This document shows positions 52,920-61,622 of a stretch of 64,000 nucleotides of DNA, piece after piece. The number at the start of each line of letters is the position of its first letter. Position 1 is the first letter of the stretch. Origin of the DNA: Lachnospiraceae bacterium (lineage in GTDB: Bacteria; Bacillota; Clostridia; Lachnospirales; Lachnospiraceae); NCBI GenBank assembly GCA_017553505.1, contig JAFZLD010000016.1, positions 1 through 64,000 of the forward strand, given 5' to 3'. The notes below the pieces were generated by a model that saw only the letters and a program-made list of their open reading frames with translations, was not told where the DNA came from and did not search any database. The position numbers were made by a program, and so were the translations under genes.

Positions 52920-54431
52920 CTACTTCGCAGGTTTAATCTTAGCGATATCAAGTACATAGATAGGGTAGAACTCGTATCCTGTGTACTTATTGTTGATGGC
53001 TACCATCTCGGCAAGGTCCTGGATGTAAACGTTGGCTGCTTCGCGAGCGAGAATCCATTCACATTCCTTGTAGTACTCGGTTGCCGTAGCATCGTCGGTA
53101 GCGTTGATTGCGTTATTGAAAGCGGCATCATAAGCGTCGCTCTTAAAGTTAACAAAGTTCTTGCTGCTTTCGGATGTAAATCTTTCAAGCATAGCCTTGG
53201 CTGTCATTGTGGAAGCGTCTACACCTACAACGGTAGCTTCGAAATCACGTCCCACATAAACGTCTGAAAGCCATGAATCCCACTCAACAAGCTTAATCTC
53301 GGCATTGACACCGATCTTCTTAAGCTGCTCTACGATAACCTGTGCGGTATCGATATGAGGCTGGTAGTTGGAAGGAACCTTGATTGCAAAAGAAAATCCG
53401 TTTTCGTAGCCGGCTTCCTTAAGTAATTCCTTGGCCTTCTCAATATCGGGGTTGTAAACATCGTTAATCTCCTTAACGAAGTACTTACCGAATGCGGGGA
53501 ACATGGATGAACCAAGCTCTGTACCCTTGCCGTCAAAAGCGAAGTCAATGATTTCCTTGGGGTCTACTGCGTAGCAAAGTGCCTGACGAACCTTCTCGTT
53601 GTTGAAAGGCTCAACTGCGTTGTTTAAGTACATAGCCTGAACAAGGTTCATGGTACCTTCTTCAATGTTGAAGTTGGAATCCTTAAGCTGTAATGCCTGT
53701 GAAGCGGTAATACGTGCAAAGAAATCTACGGAACCGCCGAGCAAATCCATTGTGATGGAATCTGCATTGGCACAAATCTTAAGGGTTACATCTTCTATGT
53801 ATGCCTTCTCGCCCCAGTAATCCGCAAATCTCTTTAAGATGATGTTCTCCTGAGGTGAACGTGATACAAACTTGTAAGGGCCTGTACCGCAAGGCTGTGT
53901 GGAAAGATTGTCAACGCCTTCGGGAACAATGGCAATTGTCATGGTCTGTAAGAAGTCGCCGTCTTTCTTGTTAAGAGTGATAACGATGTTCTCTCCGTCA
54001 GCCTTATACTCCTTAACATTAGAAAAAGCCGATGCGTTGGCAAGAGTGCTGTCCGGATCGGCGTTACGTTTGATACTGTATAAAACATCGTCCGCCGTTA
54101 CATCTTTACCGTTATGGAACTTAACTCCCTTTCTCAAATGGAAAGTGTAAGTAAGTCCGTCTTCGGATACTGAATATTCATCTGCCACAGCGGGTTTTAA
54201 ATCACCGTTTGAATCAGGCTTAACCAAGCCTTCATAAATGTTAAAAAGAATCTCTCTTGTTCCTGCCGCCAAAGCTTCATGGGGGTCAAGACTGTCTGAT
54301 AAATCCTGAGGAATTCCTATGGTGATATGCTTCGAAGCGTCACCCGCCTTGTCGCCTCCGCATGCGCAAAGTGCAACAGTAAGTGTGGCCGATAAGATAA
54401 TCAGCCTCCATAATTTCATAAAAGCTTTCAT
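52920..54431 (-). CDS. oppA: Peptide-type ABC transporter substrate-binding lipoprotein
   Basis: A 503-residue family 5 binding lipoprotein. The lipobox is LCAC with Cys24. The mature chain has GIPQDLSDSLDPHEALAAG, the central YTFHLRKGVKFHNGKDVTADDVLYSIKR, and PCGTGPYKFVSRSPQENIILKRF, all conserved in OppA/DppA proteins. Length is normal. It is the first gene of the transporter operon. The upstream region (54432-54505) has TTGACT boxes but no -10 good enough to call, and the nrdR terminator sits just beyond. Ligand may be peptides, nickel chelates or other small molecules; the sequence does not decide. Confidence 0.93.
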   Translation of the reverse strand: MKAFMKLWRLIILSATLTVALCACGGDKAGDASKHITIGIPQDLSDSLDPHEALAAGTREILFNIYEGLVKPDSNGDLKPAVADEYSVSEDGLTYTFHLRKGVKFHNGKDVTADDVLYSIKRNADPDSTLANASAFSNVKEYKADGENIVITLNKKDGDFLQTMTIAIVPEGVDNLSTQPCGTGPYKFVSRSPQENIILKRFADYWGEKAYIEDVTLKICANADSITMDLLGGSVDFFARITASQALQLKDSNFNIEEGTMNLVQAMYLNNAVEPFNNEKVRQALCYAVDPKEIIDFAFDGKGTELGSSMFPAFGKYFVKEINDVYNPDIEKAKELLKEAGYENGFSFAIKVPSNYQPHIDTAQVIVEQLKKIGVNAEIKLVEWDSWLSDVYVGRDFEATVVGVDASTMTAKAMLERFTSESSKNFVNFKSDAYDAAFNNAINATDDATATEYYKECEWILAREAANVYIQDLAEMVAINNKYTGYEFYPIYVLDIAKIKPAK

Positions 54432-54501
54432 TTCTTATCTCCTTTAGCTTCGTTATTAATTTGACAATGTATTTGTATCTTATTTAGAGTCAAAAGTCAA
54501 T

Positions 54502-54533
54502 ATAAAAAGGTGCAAAACCCACTTTGCACCTTT
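54502..54533 (-). terminator. Intrinsic terminator after nrdR
   Basis: A perfect 11-bp stem, arms 54506-54516 and 54523-54533, loop of 6, followed by TTATATTG after a T run on the minus strand; 12 bases past the stop codon. Confidence 0.88.
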
Positions 54534-54545
54534 AAAAATACAATC

Positions 54546-54995
54546 TTACTTAAGCATCTTCTTAAGCTCGTCCATGAATGTGTCTACATCCTTGAAATCC
54601 TTGTATACGGAAGCGAAACGAACATACGCAACTGCGTCTACATCCTTAAGCTTCTGCATTACGAGCTCACCGATTACGTGGCTGTCGATTTCCTTTTCTT
54701 CACGGCTGAAGATTTCGGTCTCGACTTCATCCACGATACGACTGATTTCCGATGCGGTTACGGGACGCTTATGACACGCTCTCAATACGCCGCCTTCAAG
54801 CTTTCTGCGATCGTAGGTCTCACGATTCTTGTCCTTCTTAACGATAATGAGCGGAATCGTCTCCACCTTTTCGTATGTGGTAAATCTCTTGTCGCAGGCG
54901 CTGCACACACGGCGACGTCTGATGGAACTGTTGTCATCGGCGGGTCTTGAGTCAATAACACTGGTATCCGGATGACCGCAAAACGGACATTTCAT
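54546..54995 (-). CDS. nrdR: Transcriptional repressor NrdR
   Basis: A 149-residue NrdR, the repressor of ribonucleotide reductase genes. The N-terminal zinc ribbon CPFCGHPDTSVIDSRPADDN with VCSACDKRFTTYE is followed by the ATP-cone domain that senses ATP/dATP (IVKKDKNRETYDRRKLEGG). The start is ATG 54995 with GGAGAG 7 bases upstream; a reading 17 codons longer is not supported by the family. It is monocistronic, with a perfect-consensus promoter at 55045-55073. No nrd genes are in the window. Confidence 0.97.
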   Translation of the reverse strand: MKCPFCGHPDTSVIDSRPADDNSSIRRRRVCSACDKRFTTYEKVETIPLIIVKKDKNRETYDRRKLEGGVLRACHKRPVTASEISRIVDEVETEIFSREEKEIDSHVIGELVMQKLKDVDAVAYVRFASVYKDFKDVDTFMDELKKMLK

Positions 54996-55044
54996 AATTG
55001 TTCTCTCCTCTTGGAAAAAGAAACAAACACTGGTTACATAAGTC

Positions 55045-55073
55045 ATTATAATGCTTATGTTAACTTATGTCAA
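55045..55073 (-). promoter_or_regulatory. Consensus promoter of nrdR, surrounded by repeated boxes
   Basis: TTGACA (55068-55073), 17 bases and TATAAT (55045-55050): both hexamers perfect. Copies of ACATAAG/CTTATGT lie at 55036-55043, 55053-55060 and 55063-55070, one pair being an inverted repeat centred on the -10, a likely operator. Confidence 0.88.
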
Positions 55074-55090
55074 TAAGTTATGGTAACCAA

Positions 55091-56113
55091 TCACTTCTTA
55101 AGTGTTTTACTCAAAAGAACGCAACAAGCTATGGAAAGAATCACAATCAAAATTGCATTTGTAAGCAAACCAAACCTTACAAAGAAAGCAGGTACCAAAC
55201 CTATAAACAAAGCCGCCGTAGTCACGCCGAAAGCAAGTCCCGGACTGGACTTAAGTATGCTTAAACACATGGCAAAAGTGATACTCATGGTCATCGAGAA
55301 AAAGAAAACGCCTATAACCGACACCACCATTATCTTATCGCCGAATATAAGGAACGGAATTGCCGCCAGCGTACTGAACACTGCAGTCTTCCACGCTCCT
55401 ATCCTGTCCACAAAGTATCCGCCGAGCGCTTTACCGAGTCCCATGATTCCGAAAAGGAGTATGGTCTGCCACAGTTCCTTGTTCCAAGAAATCGGTATAG
55501 CGTAGCCGAGATAACTCCTTACTGCGGTAACCAGAAAAGCTACCAGAAGAATCGTCCACGGAGAAAACTTTTTCTCAACAACATTGAATGTCGGATATGT
55601 ACCCTTGCGAACAGACTTGCGCGCTGCCAGAGCACATGCTTCCGATAGCACTGCAGGGATAATCAACCACTGCCATGGAACCTGATTGATACCCATAGTC
55701 TGGCCTATAACGATGCCTACTCCTCCGCCGGACACAAAGAGCGCGGACTGAAATATCTTACCTCTGCTCTCCGTAACCGTCGCAATCGCACCGCACTCAT
55801 GCATGATGGCATTACCGATACCGAGCACTACATAACCGGATATGTGCAGCGCATGCACCGGCGACGCCACAAGGAAAATTGCTCCAAGCATCAAGAGATT
55901 GCCGATTGTCTCGTAAGGCAATTTCTTGTGCGACTCTATAAACTTACCGATAATTCCCTGTGGCAGGAACGCAAAGAAGTCATAAACAAAAGCAATCGTC
56001 CCCGCAAGCAGCAACGGATAATGAAGCCTTAAAAGATAAAAGCAAATGGTCTCAACACAGGCATGTACGATGAAGTATTCAATTCCTGTTATATTATCCT
56101 TAAACTTCTTCAT
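55091..56113 (-). CDS. MFS-like transporter of unknown substrate
   Basis: A 340-residue membrane protein with about ten helices, shorter than a standard 12-helix MFS protein. I start at ATG 56113 (MKKFKDNITGIEYFIVHACVE), which overlaps the preceding gene by 14 bases; TTG at 56161 is a further option. Recognisable MFS elements are the glycine-rich helix GVGIVIGQTMGINQ, KALGGYFVDRIGAWKTAVFST and a C-terminal glycine helix. It is the last gene of a cassette of three small membrane proteins. Substrate unknown. The nrdR promoter begins just downstream of its stop codon. Confidence 0.65.
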   Translation of the reverse strand: MKKFKDNITGIEYFIVHACVETICFYLLRLHYPLLLAGTIAFVYDFFAFLPQGIIGKFIESHKKLPYETIGNLLMLGAIFLVASPVHALHISGYVVLGIGNAIMHECGAIATVTESRGKIFQSALFVSGGGVGIVIGQTMGINQVPWQWLIIPAVLSEACALAARKSVRKGTYPTFNVVEKKFSPWTILLVAFLVTAVRSYLGYAIPISWNKELWQTILLFGIMGLGKALGGYFVDRIGAWKTAVFSTLAAIPFLIFGDKIMVVSVIGVFFFSMTMSITFAMCLSILKSSPGLAFGVTTAALFIGLVPAFFVRFGLLTNAILIVILSIACCVLLSKTLKK

Positions 56114-56321
56114 CCTTCTGTTCTGCCTTAATATCCTCTTCTTTGGCCTGCTGAGCATCAAGCTGCTCCGCTTCGGCCTCTTTCTTTAGTTCACTTTTGA
56201 TGGCGCGGATGCTGAACCTTAGTATTATTACCGCCATAACGACAAAAACTACAGCCGCCACTCCGCCGAGTATTATTACCAATCCGCCCATTCCTGCATC
56301 AAGTACCGCGTATTCTACCAT
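56100..56321 (-). CDS. Small single-pass membrane protein with acidic tail
   Basis: A 73-residue protein. A short N-terminal segment is followed by one hydrophobic helix (about 11-35) with Gly and Val, then a long, charged tail rich in Glu, Lys, Ala and Gln (KKEAEAEQLDAQQAKEEDI). By the positive-inside rule the tail is cytoplasmic. Its start lies 7 bases inside the end of the preceding gene and its end overlaps the MFS-like gene, so translation is coupled on both sides. I do not recognise the family; the tail might be a docking segment. Confidence 0.65.
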   Translation of the reverse strand: MVEYAVLDAGMGGLVIILGGVAAVVFVVMAVIILRFSIRAIKSELKKEAEAEQLDAQQAKEEDIKAEQKDEEV

Positions 56322-56764
56322 CTGAAACCTCCGAATAATTTGATAAAGAACCTGCTTATTCCGTGAATGCCCCTATCTGTCAAAAGACCGGTCACAAACA
56401 GTCCAAATATGAATGACGCAAAGTTAGCCACATATGTTACAAGCAATACTTTGATACTTGATTTCTTGGATATCATGAAATAAAGAACCGCTTCGGCAAC
56501 AGGAATAAGAGTCAATTCTGCAAAAAGTGTCCAGATGCAGATATCTCTTTCGAGCTTCCATTGCGTACCCGACATGTCAAAGAGGAACACAATTATGATT
56601 CCCGCGTTAAGACATACATTTGTAAGTGCATTGACAGCCACGATATATTTCTTATTGCGTGTAATGCCCGTGCAGTAGACTATAGGGAACTCCACCATAA
56701 GTGTAAGCAGTATGGTTCCTGCAAGAAGTGCTATGGGTAACCCTATCATGTAAAATAAAAACAT
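56315..56764 (-). CDS. Four-helix membrane protein of unknown function
   Basis: A 149-residue protein with four hydrophobic helices (about 4-30, 41-63, 75-95, 103-130) and very short loops, ending in a positively charged amphipathic tail (GISRFFIKLFGGFRW). There are no motifs of known transporters. It starts 11 bases after the 74-residue protein gene and overlaps the 73-residue one, in a cassette of four. It has the look of a membrane subunit or small permease. Confidence 0.65.
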   Translation of the reverse strand: MFLFYMIGLPIALLAGTILLTLMVEFPIVYCTGITRNKKYIVAVNALTNVCLNAGIIIVFLFDMSGTQWKLERDICIWTLFAELTLIPVAEAVLYFMISKKSSIKVLLVTYVANFASFIFGLFVTGLLTDRGIHGISRFFIKLFGGFRW

Positions 56765-56775
56765 ACAGGTTCCTC

Positions 56776-57000
56776 CTATTCTTCCGCCTTGTCTTCCGCC
56801 GCCTCGGGTACATCAAACGGCGACGTGAGTTTCTCATCTGCTTTATACTTTTTTACACCTTTTCTGATAATGATTACGCTCACAATCGCAATGGCAAAAG
56901 CAATTATGATAAACGCGATAATCCAATTGATTCCGTGCGCCACACCTTTAAGCGCCGGCTCCGGCGGCATCGCCACATCAAGCAAAACTTTCATGTTCAT
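56776..57000 (-). CDS. Small single-pass membrane protein opening the cassette
   Basis: A 74-residue protein starting at ATG 57000, 5 bases behind GGAGG. A roughly 24-residue N-terminal segment containing VAMPPEPALKGVAHG precedes one membrane helix (about 25-47), a basic patch (IIIRKGVKKYK) and an acidic end (PEAAEDKAEE). It resembles its 73-residue neighbour in plan: one helix and a charged cytoplasmic tail. The first gene of a cassette that faces the divergent alpha-galactosidase gene. Family unknown. Confidence 0.68.
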   Translation of the reverse strand: MNMKVLLDVAMPPEPALKGVAHGINWIIAFIIIAFAIAIVSVIIIRKGVKKYKADEKLTSPFDVPEAAEDKAEE

Positions 57001-57093
57001 AATAACCTCCTCTAACCTTTCGGTCTTAATAATTCTAACATACATGCAACTTCTTATCTATAAAAATAGTTGTATTTATGCCTTATAAATCGT

Positions 57094-57122
57094 TTTACTA
57101 ATTCACAGTTTTGATGTATAGT
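57094..57122 (+). promoter_or_regulatory. Candidate promoter of the alpha-galactosidase gene
   Basis: TTTACT (57094-57099), 17 bases and TATAGT (57117-57122), 27 bases before the start codon. It lies in the 150-base divergent region. Confidence 0.48.
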
Positions 57123-57149
57123 AAAAGAAAAAAGAAAGGATTAATTCCT

Positions 57150-59012
57150 ATGAACATAAAGAGCCTTGCACAGTGCAAATTTACAGGTGACGAATACTGC
57201 GGATTCTATTCCTGCGGTCTTACCATGCTTGATAATTCGTCCATGAGACGATTCAACAATACATATGAGAGCGGTTCTAAGACTACTCTTACCTCGGATG
57301 ACGGTTTGAAGCTTACGGTCTCCTATGATAAGAGTCCTTACAGCGACGCTACAGAGGTTGTTACTTCTTTCGAAAACGGTTCCGGCGCGCCGGTTACGCT
57401 TGAGATGCTTACATCATTTCTTTTGCCGGAGGTGAAGGCGGATAAGATTCATCGTATACTCTCTTTCTGGAGTGCGGAGGGGCGCGTTAAGACAGATGAC
57501 CTTGCGGAGCTTAATATGGAGCATTCCTGGAACAATATGGCTTTCCGTGTAGAGAAGTTTGGTAATGTGGGCTCTATGCCGGTCAGAAAGTACTTCCCCT
57601 TTGTGGCACTTGAGGACAGCGAGACGCATTCTTTTACCGCAGTGCAGCTATACTCTCCCGCTTCGTGGCAGATTGAGCTTACGGTTCGCGCGGGTGATGT
57701 AGTAAGAGTTTCAGGAGGAATAGCCGACAGAGATTTCGGGCAGTGGACTAAGACAGTTAAGCCCGGCGAAAGTTTTGTGGCGCCCAAGGCGGTTGTGGCT
57801 ACGGGTTCCTCCCTCGAGGAAGTGTGCGACAAGCTCGTAAAGGCTCAGCGCCCCGATATCAGCCCCATTGACAATAAAATGGGCATTACATTTAACGAAT
57901 ACTGTGCTACATGGGGTAACCCTACGATAGACAACCTTAAAAGACTTGCGGATAAGATTGCCGGCAAGGGCATACAGTTCCTCGTAATGGATTCGGGCTG
58001 GTACTCTGATTGCGGTAACTGGTGGGAATATCGCGGAGACTGGAGCATTAACCGTGAACGTTTCCCTAACGGGCTTAAGGAGCTCACCGATTATATCCGT
58101 GAGAAAGGCATGATTCCCGGCATATGGTTCGAGTTCGAGGTGGCTTCTCCCAAGTCCGGTGTTTACGAGATTCCCGATCACTTTGTCAAAAAAGACGGTG
58201 TGCCTCTCACCATCGGCGGTGCCAGATTCTGGGATATGGAAGACCCTTACGTGGAGTCATTCCTCGACCGAAACGTTATAGGCAATCTTCGCGACAACGG
58301 CTTTGGCTACATCAAAGTCGATTATAATGACACAATGGGTATAGGCTGTGACGGTCCCGAAGGTCCCGGCGAGAATCTTCGCAAGAAAGTTATCGCGACT
58401 CAGGAGTATTTTAAGAAGATGCGTCGCGAGCTTCCCAACCTTGTAATAGAGAACTGCTCAAGCGGCGGTCATCGTCTCGAGCCTTCCTTCATGGAGCTTG
58501 CATCTCAGGCTAGCTTCTCGGATGCCCACGAGATTAGCTCTCTTCCGCTTATAGCCGCTAATCTCCACCGCGTCATCCGCCCCGAACAGAGCCAGATATG
58601 GGCTGTTATGCGCGCTGCCGACAGCGATTCACGCATATTCTATTCCATCTGCGCTACTTTTCTTGGTCGTATGGGCTTAAGCGGCGATGTATATGATTTG
58701 TCCGATCATCAGTGGGGACTTCTTGACGGAGGCATAGATTTCTATCGTGAGGCCGCACCGATTATCAAAGACGGTTACACTTTCTTTAACTGTGCAGACA
58801 CCAAGAGCTACAACAATCCTACCGGCTCACAGCTGGTGCTCAGAGTATTCGAGGACAAGGTGCTTTGTGTATATCACCGATTTGCCGGTTCGGAAGATAT
58901 AGAAACCTTTGCAGGGAAATATGGTATAAACATCTTCTCCCATAATCCACTTAGGCGCTATGGCAGAGCTCAAGAGGATTTCTCCGCAGAAGCTTATATC
59001 TTTGAAAAATAG
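57150..59012 (+). CDS. Alpha-galactosidase, GH36 family
   Basis: A 620-residue retaining glycosidase of family GH36 (clan GH-D), which would release galactose from raffinose-type sugars or galactomannan. The barrel shows FNEYCATWGNPTI, VMDSGWYSDCGNW, and the nucleophile in GYIKVDYNDTMG; the acid/base Asp is in QASFSDAHEIS, following ENCSSGGHRLEP. It has no signal peptide, so it acts inside the cell. It is about 100 residues shorter than common GH36 enzymes, chiefly in the N-terminal sandwich. I start at ATG 57150, behind GAAAGGA, because the longer start at 57111 lies inside the promoter. No sugar transporter is adjacent. Confidence 0.9.
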   Translation: MNIKSLAQCKFTGDEYCGFYSCGLTMLDNSSMRRFNNTYESGSKTTLTSDDGLKLTVSYDKSPYSDATEVVTSFENGSGAPVTLEMLTSFLLPEVKADKIHRILSFWSAEGRVKTDDLAELNMEHSWNNMAFRVEKFGNVGSMPVRKYFPFVALEDSETHSFTAVQLYSPASWQIELTVRAGDVVRVSGGIADRDFGQWTKTVKPGESFVAPKAVVATGSSLEEVCDKLVKAQRPDISPIDNKMGITFNEYCATWGNPTIDNLKRLADKIAGKGIQFLVMDSGWYSDCGNWWEYRGDWSINRERFPNGLKELTDYIREKGMIPGIWFEFEVASPKSGVYEIPDHFVKKDGVPLTIGGARFWDMEDPYVESFLDRNVIGNLRDNGFGYIKVDYNDTMGIGCDGPEGPGENLRKKVIATQEYFKKMRRELPNLVIENCSSGGHRLEPSFMELASQASFSDAHEISSLPLIAANLHRVIRPEQSQIWAVMRAADSDSRIFYSICATFLGRMGLSGDVYDLSDHQWGLLDGGIDFYREAAPIIKDGYTFFNCADTKSYNNPTGSQLVLRVFEDKVLCVYHRFAGSEDIETFAGKYGINIFSHNPLRRYGRAQEDFSAEAYIFEK

Positions 59013-59024
59013 CCTATATAGCAT

Positions 59025-59054
59025 ATAAAAGGGCACCGCGAAAGCGATGCCCTT
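59025..59054 (-). terminator. Terminator after ftsZ
   Basis: Arms 59029-59039 and 59044-59054 close a 4-base loop. The only imperfect pair is G-U in the minus-strand RNA, and TTTATATG follows on that strand after a T run, so it is mainly the ftsZ terminator; on the plus side it might also stop the alpha-galactosidase message. Confidence 0.75.
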
Positions 59055-59070
59055 AACTAATGCAATATTC

Positions 59071-60225
59071 TTATTTCTTCTTAAGGAAGTCCGGAACCAC
59101 AAGAGTGGTGGGGTCAACCTTACTGTTAAGCTTGGAAGGTGTGTTCTTGAAAAGATCACTGTTAAAGGTTGCTGTAGGCTGTACAGTCGGTGTGGACTGA
59201 GGCAGTACAGGCTTAACCGTAGGAGTCGTGGGAGCAACTGCGGGTCTGGGAGTAAGTCCCAAACGGTCGTTATTGTTAACGGAAAGACCGGTTGCAATAA
59301 CGGCAATCTTACAGGTCTCCTGCTCTTCCTTGGAGTATAATGCACCGAAGATAACGTTAACGTCATCGCCGGCAAGTTCACGAACGTAGTCGGTTGCGTC
59401 TGCAACGTCTGCCATGGTGATGTCACCGGAAATGTTAATGATAACGTTCTTGGCACCGGTGATGGTGGTCTCAAGCAACGGAGACTCAACTGCCATCTTA
59501 ACAGCTTCCATAGCCTTGTCATCGCCCTTACCGTTACCGATACCGATATGAGCAACGCCCATACCCTTCATGACGGTCTGTACATCCGCAAAGTCAAGGT
59601 TAATGAGTGCGGGTGCATTGATAAGGTCGGTAATGCCGGATACTGCCTGCTGCAGTACTTCATCGGCTTTCTTAAGTGCATCCGGGAAAGGAGTGCGCTT
59701 ATCTATAATCTCAAGTAACTTGTCATTGGGAATAACAACAAGTGTATCAACATTCTCTTTAATACGATCGATACCGCTTATGGCGTTAACCATACGCTGA
59801 CGGGCTTCAAATCTGAAGGGCTTGGTAACTACGCCTACAGTTAAGATACCCATGTCCTTGGCAATCTTGGCAATTACGGGAGCAGCACCTGTACCGGTTC
59901 CGCCGCCCATACCGCATGTAATGAATACCATGTCGGCACCGCGAATGGAAGCCTCAAGTACTTCCGCACTTTCCTCGGCTGCTTTCTCACCGATTTCGGG
60001 CTTGGCGCCTGCGCCGAGTCCTTTTGTAAGTTTCTCACCTATCTGAATAAGTTTGGGGGCTTTGCAAAGCTGAAGTGCCTGCTTATCGGTATTGACACCG
60101 ATGAATTCGACTCCCCCTATATCCTCTTCTACCATTCTATTTACAGCGTTATTACCTGCTCCGCCTACACCGATAACTACGATCTTCGCAGCAGATTCCG
60201 CTTCATTACTTATAATCTCCAGCAA
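59071..60225 (-). CDS. ftsZ: Cell division protein FtsZ
   Basis: A 384-residue FtsZ, the tubulin-like GTPase of the division ring. GTP-binding and tubulin signature [17 protein letters not shown] at about 105-121, NAVNRMVEE at the start, T7 loop [15 protein letters not shown], and a Pro/Thr-rich linker with [10 protein letters not shown] leading to the C-terminal peptide VVPDFLKKK that binds partners. The start is TTG at 60223-60225, 7 bases behind GGAGG; the next Met would remove the nucleotide-binding N-terminus. It has its own promoter in the 89 bases after murD. No ftsA gene lies upstream. Confidence 0.98.
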   Translation of the reverse strand: MLEIISNEAESAAKIVVIGVGGAGNNAVNRMVEEDIGGVEFIGVNTDKQALQLCKAPKLIQIGEKLTKGLGAGAKPEIGEKAAEESAEVLEASIRGADMVFITCGMGGGTGTGAAPVIAKIAKDMGILTVGVVTKPFRFEARQRMVNAISGIDRIKENVDTLVVIPNDKLLEIIDKRTPFPDALKKADEVLQQAVSGITDLINAPALINLDFADVQTVMKGMGVAHIGIGNGKGDDKAMEAVKMAVESPLLETTITGAKNVIINISGDITMADVADATDYVRELAGDDVNVIFGALYSKEEQETCKIAVIATGLSVNNNDRLGLTPRPAVAPTTPTVKPVLPQSTPTVQPTATFNSDLFKNTPSKLNSKVDPTTLVVPDFLKKK

Positions 60226-60264
60226 GGTATTTCCTCCTTCACTTCACAAAAACTCACCAAGTCT

Positions 60265-60293
60265 ATAATATAATTAAATTGTCAACTTCGCAA
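60265..60293 (-). promoter_or_regulatory. Candidate promoter of ftsZ
   Basis: TTGCGA (60288-60293), 17 bases and TATTAT (60265-60270) on the minus strand, in the AT-rich gap between murD and ftsZ. Confidence 0.5.
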
Positions 60294-60314
60294 CTAAAAA
60301 TCTGACATAAAAAC

Positions 60315-61604
60315 TTATTTTTTTATAAGTTTTTTAAATACGTCACCGCGCTCCTCGAAATTTTTAAAGTATCCATAGCTTGCCGCGGCGGGGCTTAACA
60401 GTACCGCTTCTCCCGTTTCCGCTTTGGCCAAAGAAGCCTCTACGGCGCCCTCCAAATCGCTTACAAGTACAGCCTTCGGAGCACTTTCAGGCTTACCGAG
60501 TGCCTCATACATTTCATAGATTCTCTTGCCCGATTCATACATGCATACAAGGTATTTGAGACGGCTCTTGGCCACATATTCTACCAGTTCCTCGTACTCA
60601 ATTCCGCGTTCCATTCCGCCCACTAGCAATATAGCGGAATTCTTAATGCTTTCAACCGCACTTATTGCTGATTTAACAGTCGTGGAAATAGAATCATCGT
60701 AAAAATCCACACCATGGAAATTGCCGGCATACTCAAGTCTGTGCGGTAAGGGCTCGAAGGTCTCAAGCGCCTTTATAAAGGTTTCTGCGCTTACACCATA
60801 CCTTTTAACCACATCATATACAAAAGCTGCGTTTAAGACGTTGTGTGCGCCTTTAAGCTTAATCGCAGGATAATCTTCAAATGATTTAACAGGACTGTCT
60901 TCACGAGCCACATACACGGTCTCGGAAGGTGCCTCGCCCCACTCCTCAATTACTTCGGGAAGCGTATAAAGAACATCCGTATTCTTCTGGAACTTATATA
61001 TATTCTTCTTGGCAAGACCATACTTCTCTCTGGTGCCGTAATGATCGAGATGATCCTCATATACATTCAGTAAAACAGCTGTGTGAGGAGAAGTCTTGAT
61101 GTATTCAAGCTGATGACAGGAAAGTTCGATAACGACAACAGTACCTGCCTTTATCTCATCTGCAATATCAAACACGGGAATACCGATATTACCCGCGAAA
61201 ACCGTATCCAGCCCCGCAGTCTTAAGCACATGATACATAAGTGATGATGTAGTACTCTTACCCTTAGTACCCGTAATACCGATTATTCTGTCACCGAAAG
61301 CCTGCATAAACACTTCGGTCTGGGATGTAATCTCGCACTTATACTCGGCAATATCCTTGTTAAGCACGATTCCCGGGGTCTTAAAGACAACATCGTAATC
61401 ATCAAGACAATCAAGATATCCGTCACCGGACACGCAGGATACGCCGGCCGGAACATCAGCCGACACATCGCGCTTATCACTGACTGTAAGCGACTTGTAA
61501 CCGCCTGCTTCCATTATTCTTTTGACAGATGACTGACCTTCTCTTCCGTAGCCAAGCACGCACACGCGCTTGCCCGAGATAAAGTCCTTAATAATATTTA
61601 TCAT
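60315..61604 (-). CDS. murD: MurD-type Mur ligase, divergent
   Basis: A 429-residue Mur ligase that adds glutamate to UDP-MurNAc-Ala in peptidoglycan synthesis. N-terminal Rossmann-like KRVCVLGYGREGQSSVKRI, ATP-binding GITGTKGKSTTSSLMY at about 107-122, the central VIELSCHQLEYI and LNVYEDHLDHYGTREKY, and the C-terminal YDDSISTTVKSAI. MurD normally has a DSKATN-like motif in that last position; the ISTT form recalls MurD2-type enzymes. It is somewhat shorter than typical MurD. It lies between ftsQ and ftsZ, away from its usual place beside mraY. Stereochemistry of the glutamate is open. Confidence 0.83.
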   Translation of the reverse strand: MINIIKDFISGKRVCVLGYGREGQSSVKRIMEAGGYKSLTVSDKRDVSADVPAGVSCVSGDGYLDCLDDYDVVFKTPGIVLNKDIAEYKCEITSQTEVFMQAFGDRIIGITGTKGKSTTSSLMYHVLKTAGLDTVFAGNIGIPVFDIADEIKAGTVVVIELSCHQLEYIKTSPHTAVLLNVYEDHLDHYGTREKYGLAKKNIYKFQKNTDVLYTLPEVIEEWGEAPSETVYVAREDSPVKSFEDYPAIKLKGAHNVLNAAFVYDVVKRYGVSAETFIKALETFEPLPHRLEYAGNFHGVDFYDDSISTTVKSAISAVESIKNSAILLVGGMERGIEYEELVEYVAKSRLKYLVCMYESGKRIYEMYEALGKPESAPKAVLVSDLEGAVEASLAKAETGEAVLLSPAAASYGYFKNFEERGDVFKKLIKK

Positions 61605-61622
61605 TTACGTTAAAGCCTCTCT

